A program made the position numbers and the translations under genes. DNA of 44,945 nt. Source: Gnetum montanum. Lineage: Eukaryota; Streptophyta; Gnetopsida; Gnetales; Gnetaceae. Shown here piece after piece: positions 30,824 through 42,432 of this stretch (its first letter is position 1; each line of letters starts with the position of its first letter). Under the pieces are notes generated by a model that searched no databases, was not told the DNA's origin, and worked only from the letters and a program-made list of their open reading frames with translations. The DNA is taken from the NCBI GenBank assembly GCA_015680685.1, contig MNCI01027496.1, positions 1,081,432 to 1,126,376 of the forward strand, read 5' to 3'.

Positions 30824-32775
30824 ATGCCTCTCCTACAAGACTACGATAATGCCACATCTAGTGAGGCAATTCATTGGAGAACCAACAAATTATATGACAA
30901 TGAAGATTGGAGTACGCAATCCGAGGTGGGAATTTCTTATAAACATAAACAAAGGCAACATCATCCCAACGCATGGAAGCATAACTTACTTGATGACGAT
31001 GAACCCCTACTGGCCACTACAAGCCTAATGCAAATACAAGAGGCTGCTTGAATCTCCCATAGGCATCGGAAAGAGAGTCGTCTACCTAGGCTCGATTTAA
31101 ACAACTTTTCCAATTTCTCAGGAGGCCATGACTTAGATCTGCAACAACATTTACAAGCCTTCTACGATGCCTATGCATGGAACAACATTGATAATGGTTG
31201 GCAAAAACTCAAGCTCTTTCCTATGACACTCGTTGGCCAAGCAAAACTATGGTATAGATCATTAAAACAAAATTCAATACGACGTTGGCCAACAATGGTA
31301 GACCTCTTTAATGAAAGATATCAAACCTACGCAAGAGTGTTAGCCTTGAGGAAACAAATCCAAGAGTGGAAACAAGCACAACATAAACGCTTGGACATGG
31401 CCTTAGAAAGATATTATGCACTGTTAAACAACTATCCAGGCCATGAGTTCTCCAAGGAAAGGCTAATGTACCATATCATTGATGGGCTTCGTGATGAAAC
31501 AAGAAAGACCGTAGGGATGTATGCCTAAGGTCAACTATACGAACTATGAACCCATCAATTCCAAGAGCTTATTAAGGGGGTAGCAAAAGAAGAAGGAGAA
31601 ATGGCGAGATGGGAGAGTGTTGAAAAACATCAATGGGACCAAAATCTCAACTTAATAGAGGTCCATAATCATAAAAAGGAGAAATCAACCTATCTCAAGG
31701 AGGAAGAACCATCTTTGCCAGTACAACAATCATTAGAGGAAGTAGAGGCAAAGATCAATAAGATGTTGGAATGGACGCATAAAAAGTGTGGAGAATATAT
31801 CGATATTATTGGAGATAGAGTTTTGACAACTCAAGAAGCAAGACAAAGTATCACTAGACATTCGGAAAGAAAGGATGAGGAAAATAAGAGCTCAACTGCA
31901 AATCATACGTATGAATGTAACATCTGCCTGTATGATCACCCCAAGTGCCAATGCCCAATTTTGTTACATTTATATGAGCATTGGGGAAACATGTTACACC
32001 CAGAGTTTGTACAGAGATACTGTGTTCAATCACAGTGGCAACAATCCCAATCATGGGGGAAGTCATCCCTAAATTGGAGATACCCTTTATATCATCCGAA
32101 TCCAAATGCTTAACATACTCTATCTCACCACATTATCATTCTCCCCAATACTATCAGCCCATGTCCTCAACACAACCACTGCCTTGTGTACCTTACACTT
32201 ATCCTAAATTTCAACGTTCTCATCCTTTCCCTCCTTCTACATCGCCACCAGTTGTTCCTAAAGTATCTACACCACAGCAACAACCCACGAACGTTACTTG
32301 TGTTACTATTGCCAACAGCAGTGAGAGACCTCATTGACATCAAAAGCGTCCCTTCTTTAGACATGAACGTAGGAAGGGACAACACAATTTCAAGGCCACT
32401 ACATTCTCCAACTTAGCACAAGTCCAACACTGTGGTGCACCCTTCTCTTCAAACCCAATGCCTCATGTCACCTCATCAGGGTTACCAATTAACACTGCAA
32501 AAACCATATGGCCCAATGAATACAACCATGGAGAGCGACATCCTGATCCTTGCATACCATCTTACGGTCCCAAGTATCATAGTGGGTCAACTCTTTATTC
32601 GGGAACCACATCTCATAAATTGCCCCACTATGCTTACTATAATCAAGTGTGTGAACCCCAATGGGGTAAGTATGACCAAGTTTCAATGTTTCCAACATGC
32701 CAAAACCCTCATATTTCATTTATTAATCCTTGTCATGCTCAACCGTTTAGTTATGGAGGATATCCCCCATTTTAA
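30824..32775 (+). pseudogene. gag: gag of element B, the best-preserved copy
   Basis: It reads from MPLLQDYDNATS to SYGGYPPF, about 650 residues. It is broken by a TGA at about 31049, a TAA at about 31526, another TGA at about 31546, a shift near 32050 and a TGA at about 32336. The gag core is 31170-31510 (AKLWYRSLKQNSIRRW, LRKQIQEWKQAQ, RLMYHIIDGLRDETRK). A Glu/Lys-rich linker is followed by the knuckle CNICLYDHPKCQC near 31918. The tail is Pro/Tyr/His/Gln-rich. The proposed role is particle formation and RNA packaging. There is no protease fused or downstream, so particle maturation would depend on another element. Confidence 0.86.
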
Positions 32776-34155
32776 TAACAAGTAGGCTTAATAAATATTT
32801 TTCATTTTCTTTAATTTTACAATTTTTTTGTCCAGTTTTTCATCTTTTAATTTCTTGTTCTACCTTTTTGTCTTTTTATCTTTTTATAAGTAATCTCATC
32901 TACGAATAAAACACTCATGTGGCTCTTTGGTTGAGGTGTGTTCTATGTTATCAAGTCTCGAGTGATCAATTCTTTGGACAGTAATCCCATTACACCCACT
33001 CATCCATTCTACAAATAAGAGGTTCTGTTTGAGGTTATAGTGATATTCTTGACATTCTTGAACTTAAAATTAATTTTGTGTTCATTGTACCCAGAATGAA
33101 GAAGGATGGACCAAGAGGGGATGATTAGGGTGTGACATCAAGGGGACTTGCGGATTCTCTTTGGTGACATCTGTGAGAGTTATCACGCAATGTGGTTGTA
33201 CTAAGATCCTTGTAGATCTATGCAAAATGGGAGTAAGAGTAATCAAAAGGCACTTAAAAAATCCAATGCTGTTCTAGGGGGTCCCATTGGAAAGACATGC
33301 ATTTATGCTTGAAGGTTGGCGACTTCTCTAGATTCAACAATCAAAGAAAAGAGAGAGAGAGAGAGAAAAAAAAACAAACAAACAAAGGAAGTGCCACAAA
33401 ACAAAAATCACTTCTCCCTTGAACAAAATGCCAAGTGATCGTATGCCTTGTTGTTCTGGTACTCTCATAGTCTCTCATCATGGGATGAAACAATGCGGTG
33501 TAACTTATCAGAGGAATGGACTTGGTCTTGATCTTGGAACGATGGTTTAATGACACATTAATTATGCTTTACACACAGGATTCACTGTGTCTTGGGTTAG
33601 TTACTTCATGTCCCAATCTCTACAATCCCTTCTATACCCCGTCTCATCTTGCTGTTCATGGAGTTGTGGCTCGTGTCTCAGATAGTGTAGAATTCTTACC
33701 TCATTTTGGTGGTATCTACATGTGTGTGTTTTGTGAAAATGGTATGGATTACATTTAACCCTTCTAGTGCCTATGGACATTTTAAGGTGTGGTTACGCAA
33801 GGGTATTATAGGTTGGAACCTGCTTTGGGGAGGATCCACTTGCGTGACTTTTGCAATTTGTACTTGTTGCATACCACCACATCATCTTATACCCTCTGAA
33901 TACTTTATTGCCAAATCTATTCTTTCCTTTGTCATCATTTTATCAAACGTTCCTCAAAACTAGGTCCTTTTATGTGTCACCTAAACAAACTAGGTCCAAC
34001 ATTAAACTTTTAGGGCAACTTTCTTGAAAAAATTTCTAACTATAAAATCACACTAAGCAAAGAATTCAACATTTATTAAAGGCAATGAGTAAGGTATGAA
34101 ATCATTGAAATTTTTTTAATACCCTTAGTAACAATTGATCTTTGTGTGATTATAG
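32776..34155 (+). other. Gag-ORF2 spacer of element B
   Basis: It is homologous to 5523-7435 of A but lacks the stretch equivalent to about 6620-7140, which carries the internal promoter. It contains a T-rich run (32800-32890), a degraded TACAAATAAGAGG motif near 33010, and the conserved antisense ORF at 33341-33556. It ends in TATAG before the ORF2 ATG. Confidence 0.75.
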
Positions 34156-34594
34156 ATGGCCCCTAAAAGAAGACAACAAGGAGGACCTTCTCAAGGTGCA
34201 ACTGAATGACCAGGGGGAGGCAGAGGCCAAGTTCTTCATGCAGAACATGCAGAGCAGGAGGCACAATCACTCAGCATCCATCATGGAACTCCTGTTACTA
34301 CATAATCTATCCAAGAAAAAGGTGGAGTGGTCAGGGCCCAAGCCTATGAAGAGGAATGACGGCTATTTGCGACATAACATGTCAAGGCCAATCAAGTGTT
34401 CCCGCAACTGCCATGTTCATGGAAAGTGCCGACTCCATCAAACATTGGAACATCAGCATGGATCGCTCATAATACTTGAATAGAAGAGGAGAAACATCAA
34501 GTGCTTCTTCAAAGTTATCAATCTTAGAAGCCTGATTGTGCAGGACAAGGGAGAGGCACCCGTAGAGGAGCCACCACTATCGGGAAGCCCATGA
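34156..34594 (+). pseudogene. ORF2 remnant of element B
   Basis: It begins MAPKRRQQGGPSQGATE and then has a stop. The basic head continues to about 34340, where the sequence jumps to the equivalent of 9957 in A. The whole globular domain and coiled coil (about 2.3 kb) are deleted. The C-terminal end matches A (PCSWKVPTPSNIG, ending before TGA at 34592). It is not functional. The head shows what the true N-terminus of ORF2 looks like. Confidence 0.8.
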
Positions 34595-34754
34595 GTTCCA
34601 CAAGTTTTGTCTTTTGTGTCTGTGTCCAAATTTTTTTTAATTCTCCATTGTGGCATAAATAAATTCCTAGTTAGTCAATAATCCCATACCTATCCATTGT
34701 GTAATCAATTGAACTTGTTCCTCACTTTCTTTGACTCAAGGACGAGTTGTTATT

Positions 34755-34768
34755 CAGTTGTGGGGGTA
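34755..34768 (+). other. Polypurine tract of element B
   Basis: AGTTGTGGGGGTA directly precedes the TG of the 3' LTR. It is the plus-strand primer site, and its counterpart lies next to LTR F at 18448-18454. Confidence 0.75.
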
Positions 34769-35710
34769 TGATGAGTCATGGTCTGTCAGGTCCTGTTATC
34801 GAACCCCTGTTATCAAAACCCTGATACAAGATACCAAGTTTGATAGGTCCCAATATCAGACCCTTGTTATCAGAACCCTGATACAAGATACCAAGTCTGA
34901 TAGATCTCGATATCAGACCCCTGTTATTGCTCGATATCGCAGCTTGCATGTGATATCACGTACGCGATTCCTGTGTGACCCTATAAATAAAAGTCAGCAC
35001 ACTTGGTTTTGGCACTAGTTCTTAGTCCCTTAGCCAAAATCTTGTAGTTTTTCCTTCTTAGAGTTAGAATTATTTCTCAGTGCATGCCCATAGTGTGTTG
35101 ATTGTAATTGTATGGCATCCTTATTCGAGTGTGACGTACTTGGACACGCACATGACTAGCAATAAAGATCAAGATTACTTCATCATTGCAACATCCACTT
35201 AGCTTAATTATTTATTTAATTATTATTTACTATTTTCTTAGTTAACATCTTCTTACCCTAAACTTTTGTTAAACACAGAATGAGTACGACTTAATCATGA
35301 GCATTCAAGTGTGACTACTTGGTAACCCAGTAGCGTACTAAGGCCATGCGCTTGGTAATCCTAGTGGTAGTCATGCACAAGGTCCAAGATGTGTACGGAT
35401 GATTGAGGAACAGATGCTCATTGCACTTAGGCTAGTTAGATTCTCTCTCACTTTCTTGCTTCTAGCTTAGTTCATATTATTTTCCATTATCTCCAGGAGT
35501 AGCATTAGTATAGGAACACATCATACACCTCACTCTGGACTAAACCATATGTGACAAAGTTAACACTAGTCCAAATGGAAAGACAACGAACTACGATCTA
35601 AGAATAACATTCTAGATACCACAACTAGTCCATCTACAGAGTTCAATTGGATCATGCGTGAAACACTTGTATTCGTATGGTTGAGTGTAGGGGTACCTCG
35701 CCACTCATCA
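34769..35710 (+). repeat. 3' LTR of element B (942 bp, full length)
   Basis: It runs from TGATGAGTCATGG to CTCATCA. U3 contains repeated 'ttatc(g/a)ga/aaccc' and 'gatacaagataccaag' units (34795-34925), a CGATATCGCA block and TATAAATA at 34982-34989. AATAAAG at about 35161 is a likely polyadenylation signal. It is the reference LTR for the family in this window. Confidence 0.93.
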
Positions 35711-37979
35711 ACATCCTTCACTAATGGTTGCAATCAACCTTGGAGAACTTTGGTGAAGGAAGGATAAATTCCAAGATCTAAAGAACATCAAAGGATAGAT
35801 CTCCTAGTTATTCATCCAAAGACAAGGAAAAAGACAAAGATAAGGAGAAAGATCAAGAAAAGGACCATAGGAGAAGGGCTAGTAGGCACTGTTCTCATAA
35901 TCCTTCACCTTCATCATCCTCATCATAATCAAACTTTGATAGGAGAAGCCATGGTCGAGATATAAGGAGGAATGATTAGGATTGAGATGGAGATGATAGA
36001 AAATCCCATTGCGATGAAGGGAATTAGAAGTGTAGACAACCATGTGAGGAAGAGGAGCAACATCAAGAAAGGAGACACAACAAGTCTCATCATAGAAGGC
36101 ATGGGCATGACAGAGGGCACCATGAGCATAATGACTATGATGAACCATTATTGGCTACCAGGAACATGCTTAATATTTTATAAGTACTTTGAATTTTGAC
36201 CAGGCATTAGAAAGATAGCAAAATTAAAAGGCTTGATATGAAAAACATCTCTAAATTTGAAGGGGGATATAATGGTAATTCTTAGCAACATTTGTAAGCT
36301 TTTCATGATGCTAGTGCCTTACAAAACATCAAGAATGAGGAGTAGAAGCTAAAACTATTCCTAAGGATACTCATCAAAGAAGTGGAAAGTTGGTACCCAT
36401 CCTTGGAATTGGAATCCATTCGTAGATGAAGTACCATGCTAGAGCTATTTACCAACAAGTACTAGACATAATCCAAAGTATCTAAATTGAGGAAAAAAAT
36501 CCAAGGATGGAAGTAAAGCAATCATGAATCCTTGGATGTAGCATTGGATAGGTACTACTTCCTTTTGCATCAATGCCTAGGCCATGGATTTTTTCAATGG
36601 GAGCAATTTCATCACATTATAGATGGGCTCCAAAACAAAACTAGAGAAACTCTTGGGGTCTATGCTCAAGGAAGCCTTTTGGAGATAAGAGTGTATCATA
36701 TTCAAAGGTTGATTGATTAGGTGAGAAAGGAAGAAGGGGAGTTGAAGAAGAGAGAAAGTGCAAAGGAGTATAGTAGGGATTCCTCCATTCACAAAAGGAA
36801 AGTGTATTTTCATGATTTAGAGAAGGAAGCACCATTGGATGACGTGGTGCAAAAGAAAACCTTATTGATTCAAAAATTTGTTACTAAAATATTAGCTAAG
36901 GTCAATAAAATGTGGGACTCCTTAGATGAAAATTTCTAAACTGCTCTCAAAATAGTGGAGAAGAAGATAGAGTAGGGTAGTAGACAAAGGAAGAGAAGAA
37001 AAGATACATGTAGGGATCACTATCAACAGAAAGGTAAAGCTGCAATGGTTGATGAGGTTGCATGTTTGAAAATAGATGATGATGAATGTGAAATTTGCTA
37101 GTATGAACAACCTAAGGGATTCTTCCCTATAGTGTCACATTTGCAAGAATCTAGGGTGTACACATTAAACCCAAAATTGGCAAGAAAGAAATCACCTAGG
37201 AGATTGCCTTATCCACAAAGCAATTACAAGCATCAGTTCCATCCAACATAGTATTATTGAAGTGGAGCATCATCTTAACTTTAGAAGTAATATCAGTAAT
37301 GGAAAAACCCACAGTCATGAGGGATGCCACCATTGTAGTAGCAATATCCTTATAGTCAACAAGACCCCTTATGGATATTATGTCTAACAAACTGTATCTC
37401 CTCATGGCTCTATAAGCTACAATTCTTTTGCTCATCACTACTATCCTCTAGAATATCTATGAAACCCCATTCTACAAACTAAGGCTTCCTCTACTTATCC
37501 TCATCCACATCCATCACCTCACCCTACACCTTCTAACATTACTCCATGACCACTTGAACTACCTATGAAAAGGAATATTCCACCATAGCCATAACAAAAA
37601 AATGCCATGAGGGTAGTACACTTATAGTTGAATGATCATCTAAGTGGCTCTAAGCACAAGCCTTGAAAGAGGGCCTTTTTTAGGCCAAACAATCCATAGA
37701 AACCCTCACAGACATCCATGGTTACTAACCCTACATCAACTGCTTTTGGAAATACCCTTGAGCCTCTTTGAAACCAAATATCCTCCAATGTTCATATCTT
37801 CGTGTTGATCCATGTGGTCACAAATTGGATCTAGGTAGATTACCTTCATAGGAGACAATCTGATCCTAGGAGTCTCCTAATCATTTTGCAGATTGTAGGA
37901 AATGATCCATGCAAGGCTCCACTAGGTTTAGGTTCTAGAGTAAACTTATTTCTCAAGAGATGTATAAGATTTGGAACTT

Positions 37980-38260
37980 ATCTCCACTTTAAAAGTGCAA
38001 TATCAGGTTAGAGCTTATGGATAAGTCCATCACTATTTCTTTGGGACTAGTGAAGGATATTGTGACCATATTCTATGAATGGCCATACCCAACAAATTTT
38101 CTAATGATCAACATGGATAATTGCAAGGGGTACTTTCTTGTTATCATGGGAAGGACTTGGCTCAATACCATTAATGCCAAGATGGAAATCAAAAACCTTT
38201 CCTGGGAAATGTATAAGGAAAACAAATTTAGGAAGCTTGAGAAGAAGTGAGTTCCATGCA
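37980..38260 (+). pseudogene. Aspartic-protease-like region of element D
   Basis: DKSITISLGLVKDIVTIF is followed by FLMINMDNCKGYFLVIMGR and TWLNTINAKMEIK. This matches the C-terminal half of the Athila/Tat protease (DRS...LGI..DV..., VDFVVLDM..., P.ILGRPFL.T..A.ID). The catalytic DTG end upstream is not clear. It would have cut Gag-Pol in the particle. Confidence 0.7.
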
Positions 38261-38759
38261 TTGCATACAATGACATAGGGTGCCATTACATGTGAAGGAT
38301 ATGAACCATGAAAAGCACATCCATTACAACATGTAGTAAGTATGTCAAAACATCAAATTTTCAAAGGTGCCTGTATGTAGTAGCCAAAAATAGAAAGGTA
38401 CCTAGAGAATTACACTGTAGCAACAATATGCATGAACCAATGGAGCTTCTCATAAGTGCTTACATAGATAACATGGATGAAATGGAGCAAATCCATAAGC
38501 AACTCTCTCACACAAACACAAAGATGGATTGGGGAAAGTTGGAAATCCTTGATGACTTCAAGAAAGAGCCCATTGAACTTAAGGATTTACTGGTAACATT
38601 AGAATATGCTTTTCTTGATAATGGAAAGCTAGTAATAAACAATGTCAATCTTACTTGAGAACATAAAAATAAATTGCTGAAAGTAGTAAATAAATGGTAA
38701 ACAACCGTTGCATGGTCATATCATGAGCTAACAAGGATAGATTCTCAGATATGTCAACA

Positions 38760-39500
38760 TCAAATCTTTACAAAATCCTTTGTCAAGCCAAGAAGACAGC
38801 CGCATAGGAGATTGAATTGAAAATTTAAGAAAGTTGTCAAGGATGAAGTGGAATATTTTCTTAAGGGAGGGTTCATCTATCCTGTAGTAGACAATGAATG
38901 CATGAATCCACTCATGATTATACCAAAGAAAGGAGAAAAGTGGAGGGTCTATATAGACTTCATGTTGTTAAATATGGTAATATTTAAAGATCATTTTCCA
39001 TTGCCATTTGTGGACTAGGTGCTGGATACAATTATAGGGAATAACTACTATAGTTTTTTGGATGGTTATAGTGGTTATAATTAAATTTAGATAACCCCAA
39101 AAGACTAGGCTAAGAAAACTTTCACAAGTTCCTAGGATACTTTTGCATATAAGAAAATGCTCTTTGGCTTGTCTAATACCCCTGCAACTTTCCAATGCTT
39201 GGCACTTACTATTTTCAACAAAAGATCAATAGTGGTGTGGAAATCTTCATGGAGAACTTCTCCACCTATGGTACTAACTTTGAGGAAGCCTTGGACCATT
39301 TAGAGCAGTGTTAAAGCATTGTATGGAGATAAATTTATGGCTCAATTAGCAAAAAATCCATTTGATATAGTCTTAGGACATTGAATTTTAGGAAGAGGGA
39401 TAGAGGTGGACCCAAAAAAAGTACGGGCTATTCAAGGAATTACCAGATAGCCTTAAACTACAAAATATGTGAGGTCATTCTTTAGCCATACTAGTTACTA
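38760..39500 (+). pseudogene. Reverse transcriptase of element D, with mutated active site
   Basis: Blocks in order are VVKDEVEYFLKGGFIYPV, NPLMIIPKKGEKWRVYIDF, FPLPFVD, FLDGYSGYN (39055 onward), and KKTFTSS with FAYKKMLFGLSNTPATFQ (39114-39200). After a frameshift comes VEIFMENFSTYGTNFEEALD (39237-39300). The catalytic FMDD box is FMEN here. KVRAIQGI and RSFFSHTSYYRHFIKNF (39420-39520) follow. Stops are frequent. This is clearly Ty3/gypsy RT, dead in this copy. Confidence 0.86.
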
Positions 39501-39559
39501 TAGGCACTTCATTAAGAATTTTCTCAAAGTTTCCAAATCAATGGTGGAGCTTGCAAGGA

Positions 39560-40440
39560 TGGATGTGTCTTTTGACATCTAGGGCATTGATTTCATAGAG
39601 TCCATCACTTCCATGTCAAGTGGGAAGGCTTACATCACTGTTGATGTTGACTATTGCACCAAGTGGATCAAAGCTATAGTAGTATTGAACTATAGATCCA
39701 TCACTACAGCTTGGTTTGGATAATAATAGATGGTAAATAGGCTTGTGGTGCTTACAACACTTATTTCTAATAATGGAATCCACTTTATAGGGTCTACTTT
39801 TTGGAAACTAATGTAATGCTTAGGGGTGCAACATAAACTTACAACCCCATATCATCCCCAAGCTAATGGTTAAGTTGAATTTACCAATAGGGAGATCACT
39901 AGGATACTAACATGAGTGATCAGTAGATATAGGAAGGATTAAAGTACTAAATTCAATGATGTTCTTTAGACATATTGTTTAACTTGGAAGCTTTCTATGG
40001 GATACTCTTATTATGAGTTAGTATACCAAAAGTTATCAAAACTTTAAATCCAAGTTGAAATTTGTACATTCATAACAACTTGTGAGCTTGATCTCAACGT
40101 TAATCTAGCATAAGAAGAACAACTAATGACACTTAATGTGCTAGATGAGAATAGACAAGTAGCCTTGATGATGAATGAACTACAAAAGGCACACTTCAAA
40201 CAACATCATGATGCATGAATAAGAAGAGTTAAATTCCAACTTGGCAATAAGGTTCTTTACTGGAATCCCATGCATGTGCCATAACGTACTAAGTTTCAAA
40301 CATAATGGGAAGGGCTTTACATCATTCATTCAACTTTTCCTTCTAGAACTATGATGATCTACCATCCATTGAGCCCACAGAAATGTTTGTTGGTTAACAT
40401 AAAACAAGTTAAGCCATTCTTGGAACCCAGACCTTTGCAC
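39560..40440 (+). pseudogene. Integrase of element D, directly after RT with no RNase H
   Basis: The core reads GIDFIESITSMSSGKAYITV, then DYCTKWIKAI, ISNNGIHFIGSTFW and TPYHPQANG*VEFTNREI. The DDE residues appear as D (GIDF), N in place of the second D (ISNNG), and E (VEFTNRE). The C-terminal part (FQLGNKVLYWNP, LVNIKQVKPFLEP) matches the gypsy integrase tail. The RNase H domain and integrase zinc finger expected between RT and this core are missing: RT sequence ends about 39530 and the core starts at about 39568. Confidence 0.84.
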
Positions 40441-40589
40441 TGGAATAGGCTCACTCCATTTTTCGGATCTTCTCCTCTCAATATAGTAATGGGGGAGATG
40501 GCCATCCATATTAACAACTTGATGAGACTAACCTATTTTTCACCTTTTTGTTTTGCACTATTCTTTATATGTTTTCTATTTTCTTAAAT

Positions 40590-42432
40590 ATTTTATACAT
40601 TTTTCTTGTTCTTTTTCTTTTTACCTTTACTAATTTTATTTTTTTTATCCAAAGTCTTTGAATTTGTTATTGCTATTGCAAATATGAAAAGTTCATTAAA
40701 GTGAACTATCACTATTATGATGGATTGACAAAAAGGCCAATTGTTGTTTTGGATTATGTTCTCTATAATAATCTGTCATTTTTTTGGGTATTAAGTAGTG
40801 AGTTCATGACATCCACCTATTCCATTTGTTCTATGAGAAATCAGTATCTTGGAAGCAAAAGGTTTTTTCACATTAAAACTTAAAAAATTAATCAATGATC
40901 TTGATACCCAACAAATTGAGAAAGGACTAACTAGGAATGGAAAAGGGTGTGATCTCAAAGGGATTTGATATGATTTACATTAACATTGTTCTTAAGCTCT
41001 ATAAAATTCCATTGGTATATAATTTCTTCTATCATTGACCATAAAAGGAAGCATCTATTTGCATGGTGTTTTTTTTATGAGAAAAAAAATGCATGGGAAT
41101 TCAAAGCACACCCCTTAGACTCAATAATGGACTACAAGCACTCGTTATGGGATTGGTAAGATATGTTACCCATGCTTAAAGACACCCCTCTAACTAAGAT
41201 CCTCTATACTTTCTTTGGGATTGTCTTAGACTTTTAATCAATGTAGAGTAGGCATATGTTAATGTGAGGTCACTAAAAGAGGAATGGACTTGGTCTCAAC
41301 TGGAATGGATTGGTATCAACTCATCTTAATTACAATTTTCATTGAGAACCTTGTGTGAGTAGGATGTTGAATATCTCTTCCATATCCTTTCTCTACCATT
41401 CATTTATCTCACGATCTACCATCTCATTGCCTCATGCCATATGAAATTGATTAGTTTTATTTATATATCACATAATCCTTGGACAATTTCTTCCATTGAT
41501 ATGAGATTTAAGTTAACTCAATCATTCATCATCCTTGGGGCCCACTAACTCCCTATGATGAAGGTATGCAAGGGCATGAGAGGCCTATGCCTACTTTGGG
41601 GGGGATCCATATGCATCCCTTTAGTTTAACTTAAGTTAAATTCCCCAACCATAGGTCACTTGCTTAATCAATCATCTTGATAGCATTCAAAATTCTAGTT
41701 TTTCTCTATTTGACATCATAACTTTGTTCAAATCCACTTGAATTTCTTCTTCTAGGATACACCTATCCTCTTCTATGTTGTTGTCATTATTTTTCATATT
41801 TTTGGCTTCCATTGGATTCTTGCTTTATTCCAAAATTCATTTGGAATTCCTTCACTTCTCAATGTGAAAAATTACTAAGAATAATTGCATTGATGTATTC
41901 TTGTTAACACAATGAGATGATTCAATGTAGCCCCACCATCGTAGCATAAAAATTCTATATATATGTGCAATACTTAGCTAATTTTTCACCATTTTCCAAA
42001 AGCGCTAGAGGATTTTTTGCAATTTTTCAAAGTCTAAGAACCTTCCAAGCACTCTAACTCATAAGTCGCTAACTCGTTTTCACTTATTCTTCGACCCTTA
42101 ATCTATTAGATGTATGCTTTACATCATGGGGGACACAAACCTTTGGTTTTTCTCAAACATTTTTTTTAAATTTTTTTGACTCCCCATGATTAACCTATTA
42201 AAATAATATTAAATTAATCACCATAAAGAGTTAAAACCAACAAACAAACTTCGATAGCTAGGAATAAAATAATATTAAAATAATACACCTAGATGAGATT
42301 ACAAACAAGCACTTAAATGAACAACCCTTAATACCTCATAGCTAAACATAACTTGATCTAACAAAGAAAGATATTTAATTAACTAAAGATTATGAACTAA
42401 AAAGATAATCATGATTATGTTTATAATCGTAT
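40590..42432 (+). other. Pol-ORF2 spacer of element D
   Basis: It starts T-rich. It shares short blocks with the spacers of A and B ('gaggaatggacttggtc' at about 41279, 'gcctactttggggggatcc' at about 41590). It has a TATATATA box at 41956-41963 and 'catgggggac' at about 42127, like A near 7138. No protein-coding sequence is seen. Confidence 0.6.
41956..41963 (+). promoter_or_regulatory. Possible internal TATA box upstream of ORF2 in element D
   Basis: TATATATA is followed by TGTGCAATACTTAG. The internal promoter of A has TATAAATA followed by a similar TGCAACACTTAG. The match in position and downstream motif despite heavy divergence suggests conservation. Confidence 0.45.

Larger units (their letters stand above)
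30016..35710 (+). mobile_element. Element B: complete, internally deleted non-autonomous LTR element
   Basis: The 5' LTR is 30016-30682, the primer site 30684-30703, gag 30824-32775, the spacer 32776-34155, the ORF2 remnant 34156-34594, the polypurine tract about 34758-34768, and the 3' LTR 34769-35710. It is flanked by ACATC. Like A, it has no pol. Relative to A, it also lacks the internal promoter stretch and about 2.3 kb of ORF2. Over about 247 comparable bases, the LTRs differ at roughly 25 sites by hand count, so B appears older than A. Confidence 0.93.
29527..37800 (+). pseudogene. gag: gag of element D, split by element B
   Basis: It begins at the ATG of MASFCKNESLPHVDD and is cut by element B, continuing from 35716. 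Compared with A/B it has an additional N-terminal part: a Lys/Asp/Glu-rich run at about 35820-35870, then Arg/Ser/His-rich sequence to 36110. DEPLLAT (about 36141) then matches the gag of B. The core is 36330-36720 (SNHESLDVALDRYYFLLHQC, GHGFFQWEQFHHIIDGLQNK). The knuckle near 37087 is decayed: CEIC is kept, but His and the last Cys are replaced. A Pro-rich tail continues to about 37800. Stops are numerous. Confidence 0.78.
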
